A stretch of DNA of 64,000 bases from Candidatus Saccharimonadota bacterium (GCA_017962365.1 JAGCVL010000002.1:62001-126000), one strand, 5' to 3'; counted from the first letter of the stretch, positions 1-7,910 are shown. The notes: generated from the letters alone by a model not told the origin. Made by a program: numbers and translations.

Positions 1-338
1 TCCACCTCTACGGCTTCAACTTCCTTTTCTTCCTCGTGCTGATTTTGGCGCTTTTCATCACGGTGCGATTCGTGAGATGATTCGCCGTCCTCATCAGTGT
101 TTACGATCTTCAAATTGTACCGCGCATCTTGCTTGGTCCCAAGCGCCCGAAGCAACATCCGAATCGACTGTGCTGTCACCCCACGCTTACCAATCACGCG
201 CCCGACATCCTCTGGGTCCACCGTCAAAGATAGTAGCACGCCTTTCTCATCAATTTTGCGTTCCACCGATACTTTATCTGGATTATTGACTAAGGTTTTT
301 ACGATATATTCTACGAATTGTTGGTCGATAGTAGCCAT
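1..338 (-). CDS. khpA: KH-domain RNA-binding protein, KhpA-like (C-terminus beyond window)
   Basis: Small RNA-binding protein of the KhpA family, which in other bacteria binds small RNAs and mRNAs, often with KhpB. The frame starts with ATG at 336-338, preceded by GGAG 5 nt upstream, and stays open to base 1, so the C-terminus is missing. Residues 1-78 form one KH domain with the diagnostic GxxG loop, here GKRG at residues 50-53. A charged Glu/His/Lys-rich tail of more than 30 residues follows, which ordinary KhpA proteins of about 75 residues lack. It lies just downstream of rpsP, a common neighbour, but has its own promoter and is separated by a terminator. Confidence 0.85.
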   Translation of the reverse strand, partial: MATIDQQFVEYIVKTLVNNPDKVSVERKIDEKGVLLSLTVDPEDVGRVIGKRGVTAQSIRMLLRALGTKQDARYNLKIVNTDEDGESSHESHRDEKRQNQHEEEKEVEAVEV

Positions 339-368
339 ATTTTCTCCATTTTAAGTTATATAATATAT

Positions 369-374
369 ATTATA
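369..374 (-). promoter_or_regulatory. Promoter -10 of the khpA-like gene
   Basis: A TATAAT box with TGT directly upstream (extended -10) on the minus strand, 30 bp before the KH-gene start. It begins right after the tail of the rpsP terminator. No good -35 is visible. Confidence 0.55.
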
Positions 375-376
375 AC

Positions 377-408
377 AAAAATAACCCTTTTTAAAAGGGT
401 TATTTTTT
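377..408 (-). terminator. Intrinsic terminator after rpsP
   Basis: A perfect 14-bp inverted repeat (AAAATAACCCTTTT) with an adjoining T run lies 10 bp past the rpsP stop. It is symmetric enough to work in both directions. Confidence 0.8.
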
Positions 409-417
409 GAATTTTGC

Positions 418-789
418 TTAAGCTTCTGCTGGAGCCTCAGCTGGTTCGACTGGGGCTTCTGCTGGAGCCTCTTCCTTTGGCTGATTCTTCCTCAGCTTAT
501 CAGCGTGCTTAGCCTTAGCTGACTTTACCGACGCCTTCTTTACCCAATCTGGGAGCTTGACGTCATTTTTCGCCAAGATGTAAGCTACTCGGCTCGACGG
601 CTGCGCACCATTCTTTAGATATTTTTCCACCGCTGCCTTATCAAGCGTCAAAGCTTTGGTAGCTGGGTTATAATTGCCGACCTCAGCTACAACGCGCCCA
701 GACAAAGGGTGGCGCTGCGCTTCTTGGACGACTATCCGGTACGTAGGATAATGCGCCCGGCCATTACGTTGCATACGAATCGCAAGCAT
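418..789 (-). CDS. rpsP: 30S ribosomal protein bS16
   Basis: Component of the small subunit body that aids 16S rRNA folding. The first 80 residues match bS16, with the typical start MLAIRMQRNGR and the YRIVVQEAQ segment. At 123 residues it is longer than the usual 80-90 because of a Lys-rich stretch and a Glu/Pro/Ala tail (repeated APAEAP-type units). AAGGAG precedes the ATG by 8 nt. It has its own promoter and terminator, so it is probably monocistronic. Confidence 0.96.
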   Translation of the reverse strand: MLAIRMQRNGRAHYPTYRIVVQEAQRHPLSGRVVAEVGNYNPATKALTLDKAAVEKYLKNGAQPSSRVAYILAKNDVKLPDWVKKASVKSAKAKHADKLRKNQPKEEAPAEAPVEPAEAPAEA

Positions 790-819
790 GTTTTCTCCTT
801 AAAAATTATTAACCACCCT

Positions 820-848
820 ATTATATCACAATTTTTAAAAAAGATAAA
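820..848 (-). promoter_or_regulatory. Promoter of rpsP
   Basis: TTTATC-17-TATAAT on the minus strand with TGA in the extended -10 position. It overlaps the space just downstream of rnc and gives a leader of about 20 nt carrying the AAGGAG site. Confidence 0.65.
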
Positions 849-857
849 CCCTAAAAG

Positions 858-1568
858 CTATTTACCAGCTTCTAATTTACGGTACATTTTCACCCCCACA
901 CGAGCCGCTTCCGTCTGCGCCTCCTGTTTCGAGTGGCCGACACCAGTCGCCTTAAGCTGATCCCCTACGTAAAGTCCAACTTTAAATGTCTTATCGTGAT
1001 CTGGACCTTCCTCACTCAGCGTATGGTAAACCGGCGTCATCCCGTCAATCTTCTGTGCTAATTCCTGCACGTACGATTTCGGATCGCGCCAGCTCCCCTC
1101 ATCAAGAATCGTATCCATCTTCACCAAAATATGCTTCGCGATAAATTCCCTCGCCGCATCGTAACCCTGATCAAGATAAATCGCCCCAATCACCGCCTCG
1201 AAACAATCCGCCAAAATCACATCCCGCGCCCGTTCCGAACCATTTTTCTCGCCATGCGACAATCTCACTAAAGGCTCATACCCAAGCTCTTTTCCAGCGT
1301 CACCTATCGACTCAGTCCGAACCAAAGCTGCCCGAAGCGCCGTCATAATTCCCTCAGGTTCGTTGTAGTTCCGATACAAAAAATCCGAAGAAACTAACTC
1401 TAGCACCGCATCACCCAAAAATTCCAACCTCTCATTGTGCTCTTTTACACTACCCTTATGCTCATTTACGTAACTCCGATGCGTGAGAGCTGTCACCAGA
1501 AGCGAAATATCATTAAAAGAAAACCCCAGCTTCTCTTTTGCAAACTCTTTGTAAGGTGTTAAATCCAT
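858..1568 (-). CDS. rnc: Ribonuclease III
   Basis: Double-strand-specific endoribonuclease that processes rRNA precursors and structured mRNAs. The RNase III signature ERLEFLGDAVLEL is at about residues 46-58, with a second acidic active-site cluster (ADCFEAVIGAIYLD) near 120. A C-terminal dsRNA-binding domain covers about 160-236. I place the start at the ATG at 1566-1568 because GGAGG sits 5 nt upstream; the ATG four codons earlier overlaps that Shine-Dalgarno site. The length of 236 residues is normal. The gene has its own strong promoter. Confidence 0.97.
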   Translation of the reverse strand: MDLTPYKEFAKEKLGFSFNDISLLVTALTHRSYVNEHKGSVKEHNERLEFLGDAVLELVSSDFLYRNYNEPEGIMTALRAALVRTESIGDAGKELGYEPLVRLSHGEKNGSERARDVILADCFEAVIGAIYLDQGYDAAREFIAKHILVKMDTILDEGSWRDPKSYVQELAQKIDGMTPVYHTLSEEGPDHDKTFKVGLYVGDQLKATGVGHSKQEAQTEAARVGVKMYRKLEAGK

Positions 1569-1588
1569 TTTTTCCTCCATATCCCCCC

Positions 1589-1617
1589 ATTATATCACAT
1601 TTTGCATAAAAAGTCAA
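1589..1617 (-). promoter_or_regulatory. Promoter of rnc
   Basis: TTGACT-17-TATAAT with an extended TGA on the minus strand, giving a very short leader that begins just before the GGAGG site. Confidence 0.8.
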
Positions 1618-1625
1618 GGTGAAAC

Positions 1626-2291
1626 CTAAATTTCCCCTGATCGAATCTTTCTTTTCGCAATTAGCATTAGCTTTTCGATATCTTCATATTCAATCAAATC
1701 CAGCGCCTCCGCAAACGGAAACCACCGAATCCCCCGCATCCATTTTTCACCCAAAAGTTCTTCCCTAGCATCTAGCGCTTGCACCAGATAAATCTGGGTG
1801 GTCATCAAGACCAATTTGTCAGCCCTGCGATATTTAAAATGAATCTTGCCAAGCCATGCAAGAACATTAAAATTCTTTAGACCCGTCTCTTCTTCAATCT
1901 CTCGTCTTGCCGTCATCTTGGCCGTCTCGCCAGGCTCAATATGCCCTTTCGGAATCGTCCACCGCCCCTTAGAATCCTGAATCAAAAGCACTTCGATATC
2001 CTTTTTATCAGCAGTCAAACGAAAAACAATCCCACCAGAAGTCGGCTCGCGCACAATTTCCTGAATTGTAACTTTTTTCCGAAAAACAGCAGACGTAAAT
2101 TTCTTCAGAGGCGATTCTTTTACCCGTTGTTCTACAGGTAAGGCCTCTGGGACCTTCAGCGCTGATCGACGCCCAGTCGGCTCCGCGTTAGCTACGCTCT
2201 GCGGTTTCCGACTCGCCGCCTGTCTCTGTCTGACTATCCCCGTCCGCGCCGCTAGGCTCTTTTCGGGATTCTTTTTTATCATTTGATCCAT
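1626..2291 (-). CDS. Nudix hydrolase with basic N-terminal extension
   Basis: Hydrolase of nucleoside-diphosphate-X substrates; the exact substrate cannot be read from sequence. The Nudix box GHIEPGETAKMTARRE with following IEEETGL fits Gx5Ex7REUxEExGU, near residues 120-142. The first 85 or so residues are basic and low in complexity. The start is uncertain: the first in-frame ATG after a weak GAAGAAG is at 2289-2291, which makes the gene overlap the nusB 3' end by about 104 nt in another frame. A start further downstream is possible. It probably shares the rpmF-nusB transcript. Confidence 0.8.
   Translation of the reverse strand: MDQMIKKNPEKSLAARTGIVRQRQAASRKPQSVANAEPTGRRSALKVPEALPVEQRVKESPLKKFTSAVFRKKVTIQEIVREPTSGGIVFRLTADKKDIEVLLIQDSKGRWTIPKGHIEPGETAKMTARREIEEETGLKNFNVLAWLGKIHFKYRRADKLVLMTTQIYLVQALDAREELLGEKWMRGIRWFPFAEALDLIEYEDIEKLMLIAKRKIRSGEI
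2175..2213. repeat. Imperfect hairpin spanning the nusB stop codon
   Basis: AGTCGG (2175-2180) pairs with CCGACT (2208-2213) and CCGC (2183-2186) with GCGG (2201-2204). The nusB stop (2188-2190) lies in the loop, inside the region where nusB and the Nudix gene overlap in different frames. Confidence 0.5.
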
Positions 2292-2736
2292 GATTTTCTT
2301 CTTCGCTAATGCCAAGCTGTTTGTAAGCCGTGCCAAGCACCCCATTCACAAAACGTGACGAGTTGTCTGATCCAAAGGCTTTCGCCAGCTCCACCGCTTC
2401 GTTAATCGCTACCTTTGGTGGGACCTTATCCCGACACTCTGATAGCTCATATAAGCCCATCCTAAGGACATTACGATCGATTGCCGAAATCGAACTAATC
2501 GGCCACTCCGGCGCCATTGGCTGGAGTACCGTATCAAGCGATTCAAAATTTTCTTTCACACCACGAGCAAGACTATAAACAAACTCAGTATCACCAAGCG
2601 TCTTCTCGTAAGGCTCAATATTTTTGGCAACGATAATGTCTAGATCGACTTCCGGGTCATTTGAAAGTGCCCTTAGCTCGTACTCATATAAGCTCTGAAG
2701 CACAATAACTCTACCTAAATGTCGATTGCTGGCCAT
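2188..2736 (-). CDS. nusB: Transcription antitermination protein NusB
   Basis: RNA-binding factor that joins the rRNA antitermination complex with NusE (S10). The all-helical NusB fold covers residues 1-145: ATG SNRHLGRVIVLQSLYEYE start, the ISAIDRNVLRMGLYEL helix and the VAINEAVELAKAFGSDNSSRFVNGVLG block are all present. The last 35 residues form a charged Ser/Glu/Lys tail not usual for the family and overlap the Nudix gene. The ATG follows the rpmF stop by one base, so the two are one operon. Confidence 0.93.
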   Translation of the reverse strand: MASNRHLGRVIVLQSLYEYELRALSNDPEVDLDIIVAKNIEPYEKTLGDTEFVYSLARGVKENFESLDTVLQPMAPEWPISSISAIDRNVLRMGLYELSECRDKVPPKVAINEAVELAKAFGSDNSSRFVNGVLGTAYKQLGISEEENHGSNDKKESRKEPSGADGDSQTETGGESETAERS

Positions 2737-2737
2737 C

Positions 2738-2908
2738 TTATGATTCTTTTTTCTTAACGGTTTTTACTTTAAGATTCGGTGTTTTCTTCTTTGTTTCGAA
2801 AACCTTCACCGGGGAGGTTTTATTCACTCTACGAGCTAGCTCAAGGCGAATATGGCTTCTGCGAAGACCAGTCTTCCTTGGGCTGCTTTGCTTTTTAGGT
2901 TCAGGCAT
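2738..2908 (-). CDS. rpmF: 50S ribosomal protein bL32
   Basis: Short 56-residue protein starting MPEPKKQSSPRKTGLRRSH, which fits the bL32 N-terminus (PKxxTSxSRxxxRRSHxxL pattern). It lacks the zinc-binding Cys pairs, like many Cys-free bL32 forms. A TAA stop at 2738-2740 is followed directly by the nusB start. TAAGGAG precedes the ATG by about 4 nt. It is the first gene of the rpmF-nusB-Nudix operon. Confidence 0.85.
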   Translation of the reverse strand: MPEPKKQSSPRKTGLRRSHIRLELARRVNKTSPVKVFETKKKTPNLKVKTVKKKES

Positions 2909-2940
2909 TTTGCTCCTTAATTTAATAGATAATTTTATTC

Positions 2941-2969
2941 ATTATATCACAAAGCTACAAGTTCTGCAA
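2941..2969 (-). promoter_or_regulatory. Promoter of rpmF-nusB
   Basis: TTGCAG-17-TATAAT with TGA extended -10. The -35 box lies inside the 3' end of the glutaredoxin gene. Confidence 0.75.
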
Positions 2970-3161
2970 GGCTCTCTTTATCGCCGGACGATCAAATCCC
3001 ACGATTCTCTCACCATTAATTTCCGTCACCGGCACCGCTGCAATATTCGGTTCCTTTGTGGCATCTTTCTCTTCATATTCTACCCCCATTTCATCCAACC
3101 AGTTCATTAGCGCGTGGCAATACGCACAAGTTGGCGTAGTATAAACTTTTATTGTACTCAT
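2955..3161 (-). CDS. Glutaredoxin-like thiol protein
   Basis: Small 68-residue thioredoxin-fold protein for thiol-disulfide exchange in the cytoplasm. The active site is CAYC near residues 12-15, after a beta strand (KVYTTPT); the cis-Pro loop AAVPVTEING and the following ERIVGFDRPAI match NrdH/Grx-type proteins. The start codon overlaps the upstream methyltransferase stop as ATGA, pointing to translational coupling. A TATAAT 6 nt before the ATG could also make a leaderless transcript, but it lies in coding sequence and may be chance. Confidence 0.85.
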   Translation of the reverse strand: MSTIKVYTTPTCAYCHALMNWLDEMGVEYEEKDATKEPNIAAVPVTEINGERIVGFDRPAIKRALQNL

Positions 3162-3655
3162 GAAGTCATTATACCATACATTGCAATTCCCGCCGCCACC
3201 GACACATTGAAAGACTCTTTCTTCCCGCACATCGGAATTTCCACAAACAGGTCAATTATATCATACAGTGAATTATCAATCCCGCAAACTTCTTCACCCA
3301 AAACCAATACCACCTTATCGCCAAGCACCGATTTTAATTCATCGCTCCCCAGTTGATACAACTTCTTATCGATATTATTCTCTAGACCCACGATCTGCCA
3401 GCCCTGTTCATGCAGCTTCTTAAGCTCAGAAAATATATCACCACATGCATAAATATCCAGCATTTCTTCCGCCCCGAGCGCTGTTTTGTGAATTTCGTGA
3501 TCTAATTTTTCCCGAAGATGTGGGAGTAAATTCTTGTCCCCCACCCTTGGAGTATAGCCGGACAAAATCACCTTCTCTACCCCAAAACCCTCACAAGTCC
3601 TCAGAATCGCCCCCACGTTATAACACGACCGAATATTATGCAGTACTACTATCAT
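3158..3655 (-). CDS. SpoU/TrmH-family RNA 2'-O-ribose methyltransferase
   Basis: SAM-dependent methyltransferase of the knotted SPOUT class acting on tRNA or rRNA. The three SpoU motifs are visible in 165 residues: NIRSCYNVGAILRT near 8-21, VVLVLGEEVCGID near 122-134, and IPMCGKKESFNVSVAAGI near 144-161. No N-terminal substrate-binding domain is present, so the target could be the tRNA wobble base or position 18. The ATG at 3653-3655 has AAAGGA upstream and overlaps the preceding methyltransferase gene by 20 bp. Confidence 0.88.
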   Translation of the reverse strand: MIVVLHNIRSCYNVGAILRTCEGFGVEKVILSGYTPRVGDKNLLPHLREKLDHEIHKTALGAEEMLDIYACGDIFSELKKLHEQGWQIVGLENNIDKKLYQLGSDELKSVLGDKVVLVLGEEVCGIDNSLYDIIDLFVEIPMCGKKESFNVSVAAGIAMYGIMTS

Positions 3656-4208
3656 TTTTAATCCTTTTCGCTTCAAAAAATACACATGGCACGGCCGGTG
3701 GCGGCGTAAAATCTGTCGGTTTCAAAGGCAAACGAATTTTCGTCTGATACTCCTGTATCAACTTTAGACCTAGCTGTGACGTATAATGCCTGTCCGTATT
3801 TAAAAGCTTCAGCGCAAACTGCTTCTGCAAAATCAAATAAAACGCCTCCGGCGGATTCTCCACCTCAATCAGTTTGTGCACGATTGCCGAACTTAAATGA
3901 AATGGCGGGTTCGAAAACACCTCGTACGGCTCACGCGGAAGTTCCATCTCGAGAAAATCCTGCTCCACCACCCTCACATTTGTAATCCCGCGCCGTACTA
4001 GATTCTCTCTCAGCTTCGCTGCTGTCACAGCATCCGGCTCCACCGCAATCACTTCTCTCACCCGATGCGCCAAAGCCGAAGTAATTACGCCCGACCCAGC
4101 CCCAATCTCCACCACAAGGTCACGCTTTTTTAAATTTGAATGTCCAATCAATATCAGCGCCAGTCGTGGACTACGTAAGAAATGTTGCGACAGTAAATGA
4201 TTACGCAT
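3636..4208 (-). CDS. Short KsgA/Erm-like rRNA adenine methyltransferase
   Basis: Rossmann-fold protein of the rRNA adenine dimethylase family. It has the QHFL N-terminal motif (residues 8-11), the SAM-binding segment EIGAGSGVIT near 34-43, acidic EVIAVEPD, and the catalytic NPPF motif near 99-102. At 190 residues it lacks most of the C-terminal helical domain that guides KsgA to helix 45, and a full KsgA is encoded at 52.6-53.4 kb. It may be an Erm-like 23S enzyme or another paralog. I prefer the ATG at 4206-4208, preceded by GGAG, over the in-frame GTG at 4232. Confidence 0.78.
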   Translation of the reverse strand: MRNHLLSQHFLRSPRLALILIGHSNLKKRDLVVEIGAGSGVITSALAHRVREVIAVEPDAVTAAKLRENLVRRGITNVRVVEQDFLEMELPREPYEVFSNPPFHLSSAIVHKLIEVENPPEAFYLILQKQFALKLLNTDRHYTSQLGLKLIQEYQTKIRLPLKPTDFTPPPAVPCVFFEAKRIKNDSSTA

Positions 4209-4240
4209 TTTTCCACTCCACCAACATCTCACGATATCCC

Positions 4241-4246
4241 ATTATA
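4241..4246 (-). promoter_or_regulatory. Probable -10 of the methyltransferase-SpoU-glutaredoxin operon
   Basis: TATAAT on the minus strand directly after the leuS stop codon, about 33 bp upstream of the chosen ATG. No clear -35 is visible. Confidence 0.45.
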
Positions 4247-4248
4247 AC

Positions 4249-6666
4249 CTACACCACCAAATTCAAAAGTTTTGCCTTCGGTACAAAGATAGCCTTCCTC
4301 ACTCCACTCTCAACATATTTTTGCACCCGCTCATCTGCCAAGGCTAATTCTTTCACTTTTTCCTCATCCGTAGCATCATCAGCCGACATGCTCAATTTTG
4401 CACGTAACTTACCATTTATCTGTACCACCACCTCGACAACATCTTGCACGAGATACTTTTCGTCCCACTTTGGCCACTCGTCATCTGCACCTAATTTTTC
4501 CAACATTTCCGACGCAAGATGTGGCGCAAAAGGTTTCAAAAGTTTCGCTAATACCGCTAAATCTTCTTCCGTCACGCCAACTTTATAAAGCTCATTTACA
4601 TACTCCATCAACCCCGCCACCGCAGTATTAAACTGACACTTATAAATATCCGTCGTCACTTTCTTAATGGTTTTATTACGTATGATAGTATTTTTCTCCC
4701 GAGATGTAACCACCTCACCGAGTGGTATCCGCGACGATGTAAGCGTGTCGGTAGTGGCATTTTCGTCTTGGCGAAGGGGGGTACGGAGCGCGGCAGCGCG
4801 AGTATTAGCGCCGGCCGCCCGTGGCTTTCGTACGGCCGGACGCGCCCCCGAGCAAGATGAAAATGCCAGAGTCCAACATCTATTAAGGAATCTGTAGACG
4901 CCACCTACGCTTCGTGGGTCCCACGCTGCATCCATATCATACGGCCCAATAAACATTTCATAAGTCCTTAGAGTATCAGCCCCATAACCATCATTTATCA
5001 CATCTAGCGGGTCAATCACATTCCCCTTAGATTTACTCATCTTCTTGCCATCTGGCGCATTAATATAACCATTATAAAGCAACTTCTTCACCGGCTCCCT
5101 AAATGGCAAATATCCGAGATCCGCAAAGAATTTGCACCAAAATCTCACATAGAGTAAGTGCGCCACTGCATGATCGCCACCACAGTAAAAGTCCACCGGC
5201 TCCCAATATGAAACCGCCTCTGGGTCCCACGCCGCATCGACATCATGTGGCGAAGCGTATCGCCAAAGATACCACGACGAGCAAGCATACCCATCAAGCG
5301 TGTCAGTCTCCCGCGTCATCATTTCCATCTTGCCGGTCTTTTCGTTAAATACTTCAACTTTGAGCCAATCTTTTGCCTTCGCAAGCGCCGAACGCCCCGT
5401 CGAATCTGGTTGATAATCCTTCACCTCCGGAATCATCACCGGTAACTGATCCTCCGGAATCGGATGTGGGTCGCCCTCTGAATCATAGGCAATCGGAATT
5501 GGACAACCCCAATACCGCTGCCTAGAAATCAGCCAGTCACGCATCTTATACATCACCTTTGGTGTGCCATAAAGATCTCTATCAATCAGCTCCGCTTCCA
5601 CCACTGGCAAATCAAATTTCTCCGCAAATTCCCGGTCGCGCTCATCATATGCTGGCACCGCCATAATCGCCCCAGTACCGTAACCAGCAAGCACATAATC
5701 CGCTACATAAATCGGGATCTTCTCTTTTGTCGCTGGATTAATCGCATACACACCGGTAAATACGCCCGTTTTTTCCTTATTTTCTTGCCTTTCAATCTCA
5801 GACTTCTTCAATGCATCAGCCTTATATTTCATCACAGCATCTCTAGCGTCGTCGCTCACGATAAATTCAAGCCCAACATACTCTGGCGCCACTACTAAGA
5901 ACGTCGCGCCCATAATCGTATCCGGCCGAGTTGTGAAGACCGTAATCTTTCCACCTTGAGCAAGCGCAAAGTCAATCTCCGCCCCCACACTCCGTCCAAT
6001 CCAATTTCTTTGCATGGTTTTAATTTTCTCAGGCCATTCCAAACCATCAATGTCAGCAAGTAACTCATCTGCATATTCTGTAATCTTAAAGAACCACTGC
6101 TTCATTTTTTTCTTTTCAACTTCATGTCCACACCGCCAGCAGCAGCCATTTTCCACCTGCTCATTTGCGAGCACCGTCTGGTCCACTGGGCACCACCACT
6201 GGTAAGACTCTTTCTGATACGCTAAACCTTTTTTATAAAGTTGCAAAAAGCACCACTGCGTCCACCGATAATACTCAGGATCAGAAGTATTGATCTCACG
6301 CGACCAGTCAACCGCATAGCCTAGTCGCTTTGCCTGTTTCCGGAAATTCGCAATGTTTACCTTCGTCACCTCTTGTGGTGCCTGTCCGGTCTTGATAGCA
6401 TAATTTTCCGCAGGAAGTCCAAAAGTATCATAGCCAAACGGCCGCATTACATTAAAACCCTGCTGTCGATAAAATCGCGCCAGCACATCCACAATCGTGA
6501 AGTTTCTCACATGACCCACGTGAAGCCCCGCCCCAGATGGATACGGAAACATCTCAGCAAGCATCATCTTTGGCACGCCAGGCTCCTCAGTCGCCCGAAA
6601 CGCCCCAGTCTCATCCCATATTTTTTGCCATTTTGCTTCAATTTTCAGTGGTTCATATCTATCCAT
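4249..6666 (-). CDS. leuS: Leucyl-tRNA synthetase with in-frame palindromic insert
   Basis: Class I synthetase charging tRNA-Leu. The HIGH equivalent HVGH is near residue 49; the zinc-like CWRCGH region, the CP1 editing domain (TTRPDTIMGATF near 245; GTGAIMAVPAYDERD near 330) and KKMSKSKGN near 570 are all present. After RFLNRCWT, at about residues 600-637, there is a stretch rich in Arg/Ala/Pro (PRAAGA, RAAALR) encoded by a GC-rich palindrome also found in pheT. It falls between the catalytic core and the anticodon-binding helices, where a surface loop could tolerate it. The rest of the frame is intact, so the enzyme is probably functional. Confidence 0.96.
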   Translation of the reverse strand: MDRYEPLKIEAKWQKIWDETGAFRATEEPGVPKMMLAEMFPYPSGAGLHVGHVRNFTIVDVLARFYRQQGFNVMRPFGYDTFGLPAENYAIKTGQAPQEVTKVNIANFRKQAKRLGYAVDWSREINTSDPEYYRWTQWCFLQLYKKGLAYQKESYQWWCPVDQTVLANEQVENGCCWRCGHEVEKKKMKQWFFKITEYADELLADIDGLEWPEKIKTMQRNWIGRSVGAEIDFALAQGGKITVFTTRPDTIMGATFLVVAPEYVGLEFIVSDDARDAVMKYKADALKKSEIERQENKEKTGVFTGVYAINPATKEKIPIYVADYVLAGYGTGAIMAVPAYDERDREFAEKFDLPVVEAELIDRDLYGTPKVMYKMRDWLISRQRYWGCPIPIAYDSEGDPHPIPEDQLPVMIPEVKDYQPDSTGRSALAKAKDWLKVEVFNEKTGKMEMMTRETDTLDGYACSSWYLWRYASPHDVDAAWDPEAVSYWEPVDFYCGGDHAVAHLLYVRFWCKFFADLGYLPFREPVKKLLYNGYINAPDGKKMSKSKGNVIDPLDVINDGYGADTLRTYEMFIGPYDMDAAWDPRSVGGVYRFLNRCWTLAFSSCSGARPAVRKPRAAGANTRAAALRTPLRQDENATTDTLTSSRIPLGEVVTSREKNTIIRNKTIKKVTTDIYKCQFNTAVAGLMEYVNELYKVGVTEEDLAVLAKLLKPFAPHLASEMLEKLGADDEWPKWDEKYLVQDVVEVVVQINGKLRAKLSMSADDATDEEKVKELALADERVQKYVESGVRKAIFVPKAKLLNLVV
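4755..4868. repeat. In-frame palindromic element, core type A, in leuS
   Basis: GC-rich nested inverted repeat of about 114 bp inside leuS. Outer arms pair as TGGCATTTTCGTCTTG (4755-4770) with the complement at 4853-4868, one mismatch. The core, 4783 to about 4851, is about 85% identical to that in pheT and holds an inner hairpin (GCGCCGGCCG against CGGCCGGACGC). Translation adds roughly 38 residues in the same frame as the pheT copy. Rickettsia palindromic elements are the closest known analogy. Confidence 0.85.
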
Positions 6667-6676
6667 AATAGATATT

Positions 6677-6682
6677 ATTATA
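6677..6682 (-). promoter_or_regulatory. Probable -10 of leuS
   Basis: TATAAT with TGG extended -10, ten nt before the leuS ATG and overlapping the stop of the upstream glycosyltransferase gene; a nearly leaderless mRNA would result. Confidence 0.5.
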
Positions 6683-7910
6683 CCACTTTTGATGCCACCT
6701 GTCGATTGCTTTGCCCGGCTACTTTCTTATAGATATTTTCAAATTTATCCAAAGTTTTTTCAAAATCATGCTCACGAGCTAGTTCTACAGATTTTTCCGC
6801 AAATTTAGCCCTTAACTCCCTATCGCTCAAAATTTTTCTTAGTGCCTCAGCCATCTCGTCTATGTTCCCAGGCTGACATAAAAACCCATTCTCATCATTC
6901 ACGCAGATTTCACTCACCGCTCCAGCATCCACCGCAATCAAAGGCAGCCCAGTCGCCGCCGCCTCGATTAGCACAATTCCCTGCGTCTCGACCTCCGAAG
7001 CCGTCGCAAACACATCGCCCATTCTATAAACTTTATAAAGCTCTGGCGGCACTATCCGGCCTAGGAAATGTATATTATTATACTCACCATACTTTTTTCT
7101 TAACCTCGCAAGATCCACTCCATCCCCCACCACTACTAGCTGAGAACATGGCAAATCAACTTTAAGAAACGCTTTCACTACCGCGCCTACGTTTTTCTCC
7201 GGATCCACTCGCCCAACATATAACACGGTAGAGAACTCAGCATTAAGACCATATTCTTGATAAAGTTTTTCTTCCGCTCGCCCTGGTTTAAAGCACCCAA
7301 GATCCACCCCATTTGACACTGCCGCCACCGGCACCTTAAAATCTCGCCCATCAAGTAGCTTCATGATGGCCTTCTTTGTCGGCATCGTCACGAAGTCACT
7401 CTTGCTCTGACGATTCGCAAAATAAGCCGCAAGCAGAGCATCAATAGGTTTCTTAATAAACCCAGGGACACCAAGCGGCTCCGTAATTACCTCCGGCTGA
7501 TTGTGCTCCGTCGTCACCACCGGTATTCCATGTTTCCTAGCGTATGATACCACTGACAAGCCAATCGGGTCCGACACCTGCACATGTACTACGTCTGGCT
7601 GAAATTCCGCCAAAATTTGCTTTACTTCTTTCTGTGGGAACACCGACACCCTAAACCCGTGCTTGTAAAACAACTTCTTTTTCTTTGGTACTGCATGAAT
7701 CTGATCTGGATACACTTTTGCCTGCACCGATCTAAGATAACAAGTCTTCACACCATCCACCATCCGAGTGTATGATTTCCCAGTCTGAGACGGACAAATC
7801 ACTACCACTTCGTTCCCCCTGCCCGCAAGCCCACGTGCTAAATTATAGGAAAAAACTGCCACTCCGTTTATCATCGGATGATATACCGCCGTGGCAATTA
7901 CAATTCGCAT
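6678..7910 (-). CDS. GT4-family glycosyltransferase
   Basis: GT-B fold, retaining glycosyltransferase, probably transferring sugar from a nucleotide-sugar to a lipid or envelope glycan. The N-terminal domain has the glycine-rich acceptor loop (HPMINGVAVFSYNLARGL near 11-28). The C-terminal domain has the nucleotide-binding YVGRVDPEKN segment near 227 and the E-x7-E motif (SEVETQGIVLIEA near 304-316). The 410 residues are normal for diacylglycerol glucosyltransferase or mannosyltransferase relatives, but the acceptor cannot be told. Its ATG overlaps the ctpA stop as TAATG, so translation is coupled to that protease gene. Confidence 0.88.
   Translation of the reverse strand: MRIVIATAVYHPMINGVAVFSYNLARGLAGRGNEVVVICPSQTGKSYTRMVDGVKTCYLRSVQAKVYPDQIHAVPKKKKLFYKHGFRVSVFPQKEVKQILAEFQPDVVHVQVSDPIGLSVVSYARKHGIPVVTTEHNQPEVITEPLGVPGFIKKPIDALLAAYFANRQSKSDFVTMPTKKAIMKLLDGRDFKVPVAAVSNGVDLGCFKPGRAEEKLYQEYGLNAEFSTVLYVGRVDPEKNVGAVVKAFLKVDLPCSQLVVVGDGVDLARLRKKYGEYNNIHFLGRIVPPELYKVYRMGDVFATASEVETQGIVLIEAAATGLPLIAVDAGAVSEICVNDENGFLCQPGNIDEMAEALRKILSDRELRAKFAEKSVELAREHDFEKTLDKFENIYKKVAGQSNRQVASKVV

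Noticed and set aside
3159-3173. Independent promoter for the glutaredoxin gene
   Set aside because: The TATAAT is within conserved coding sequence of the SpoU gene, and ATGA overlap already explains translation; not listed as a firm promoter.
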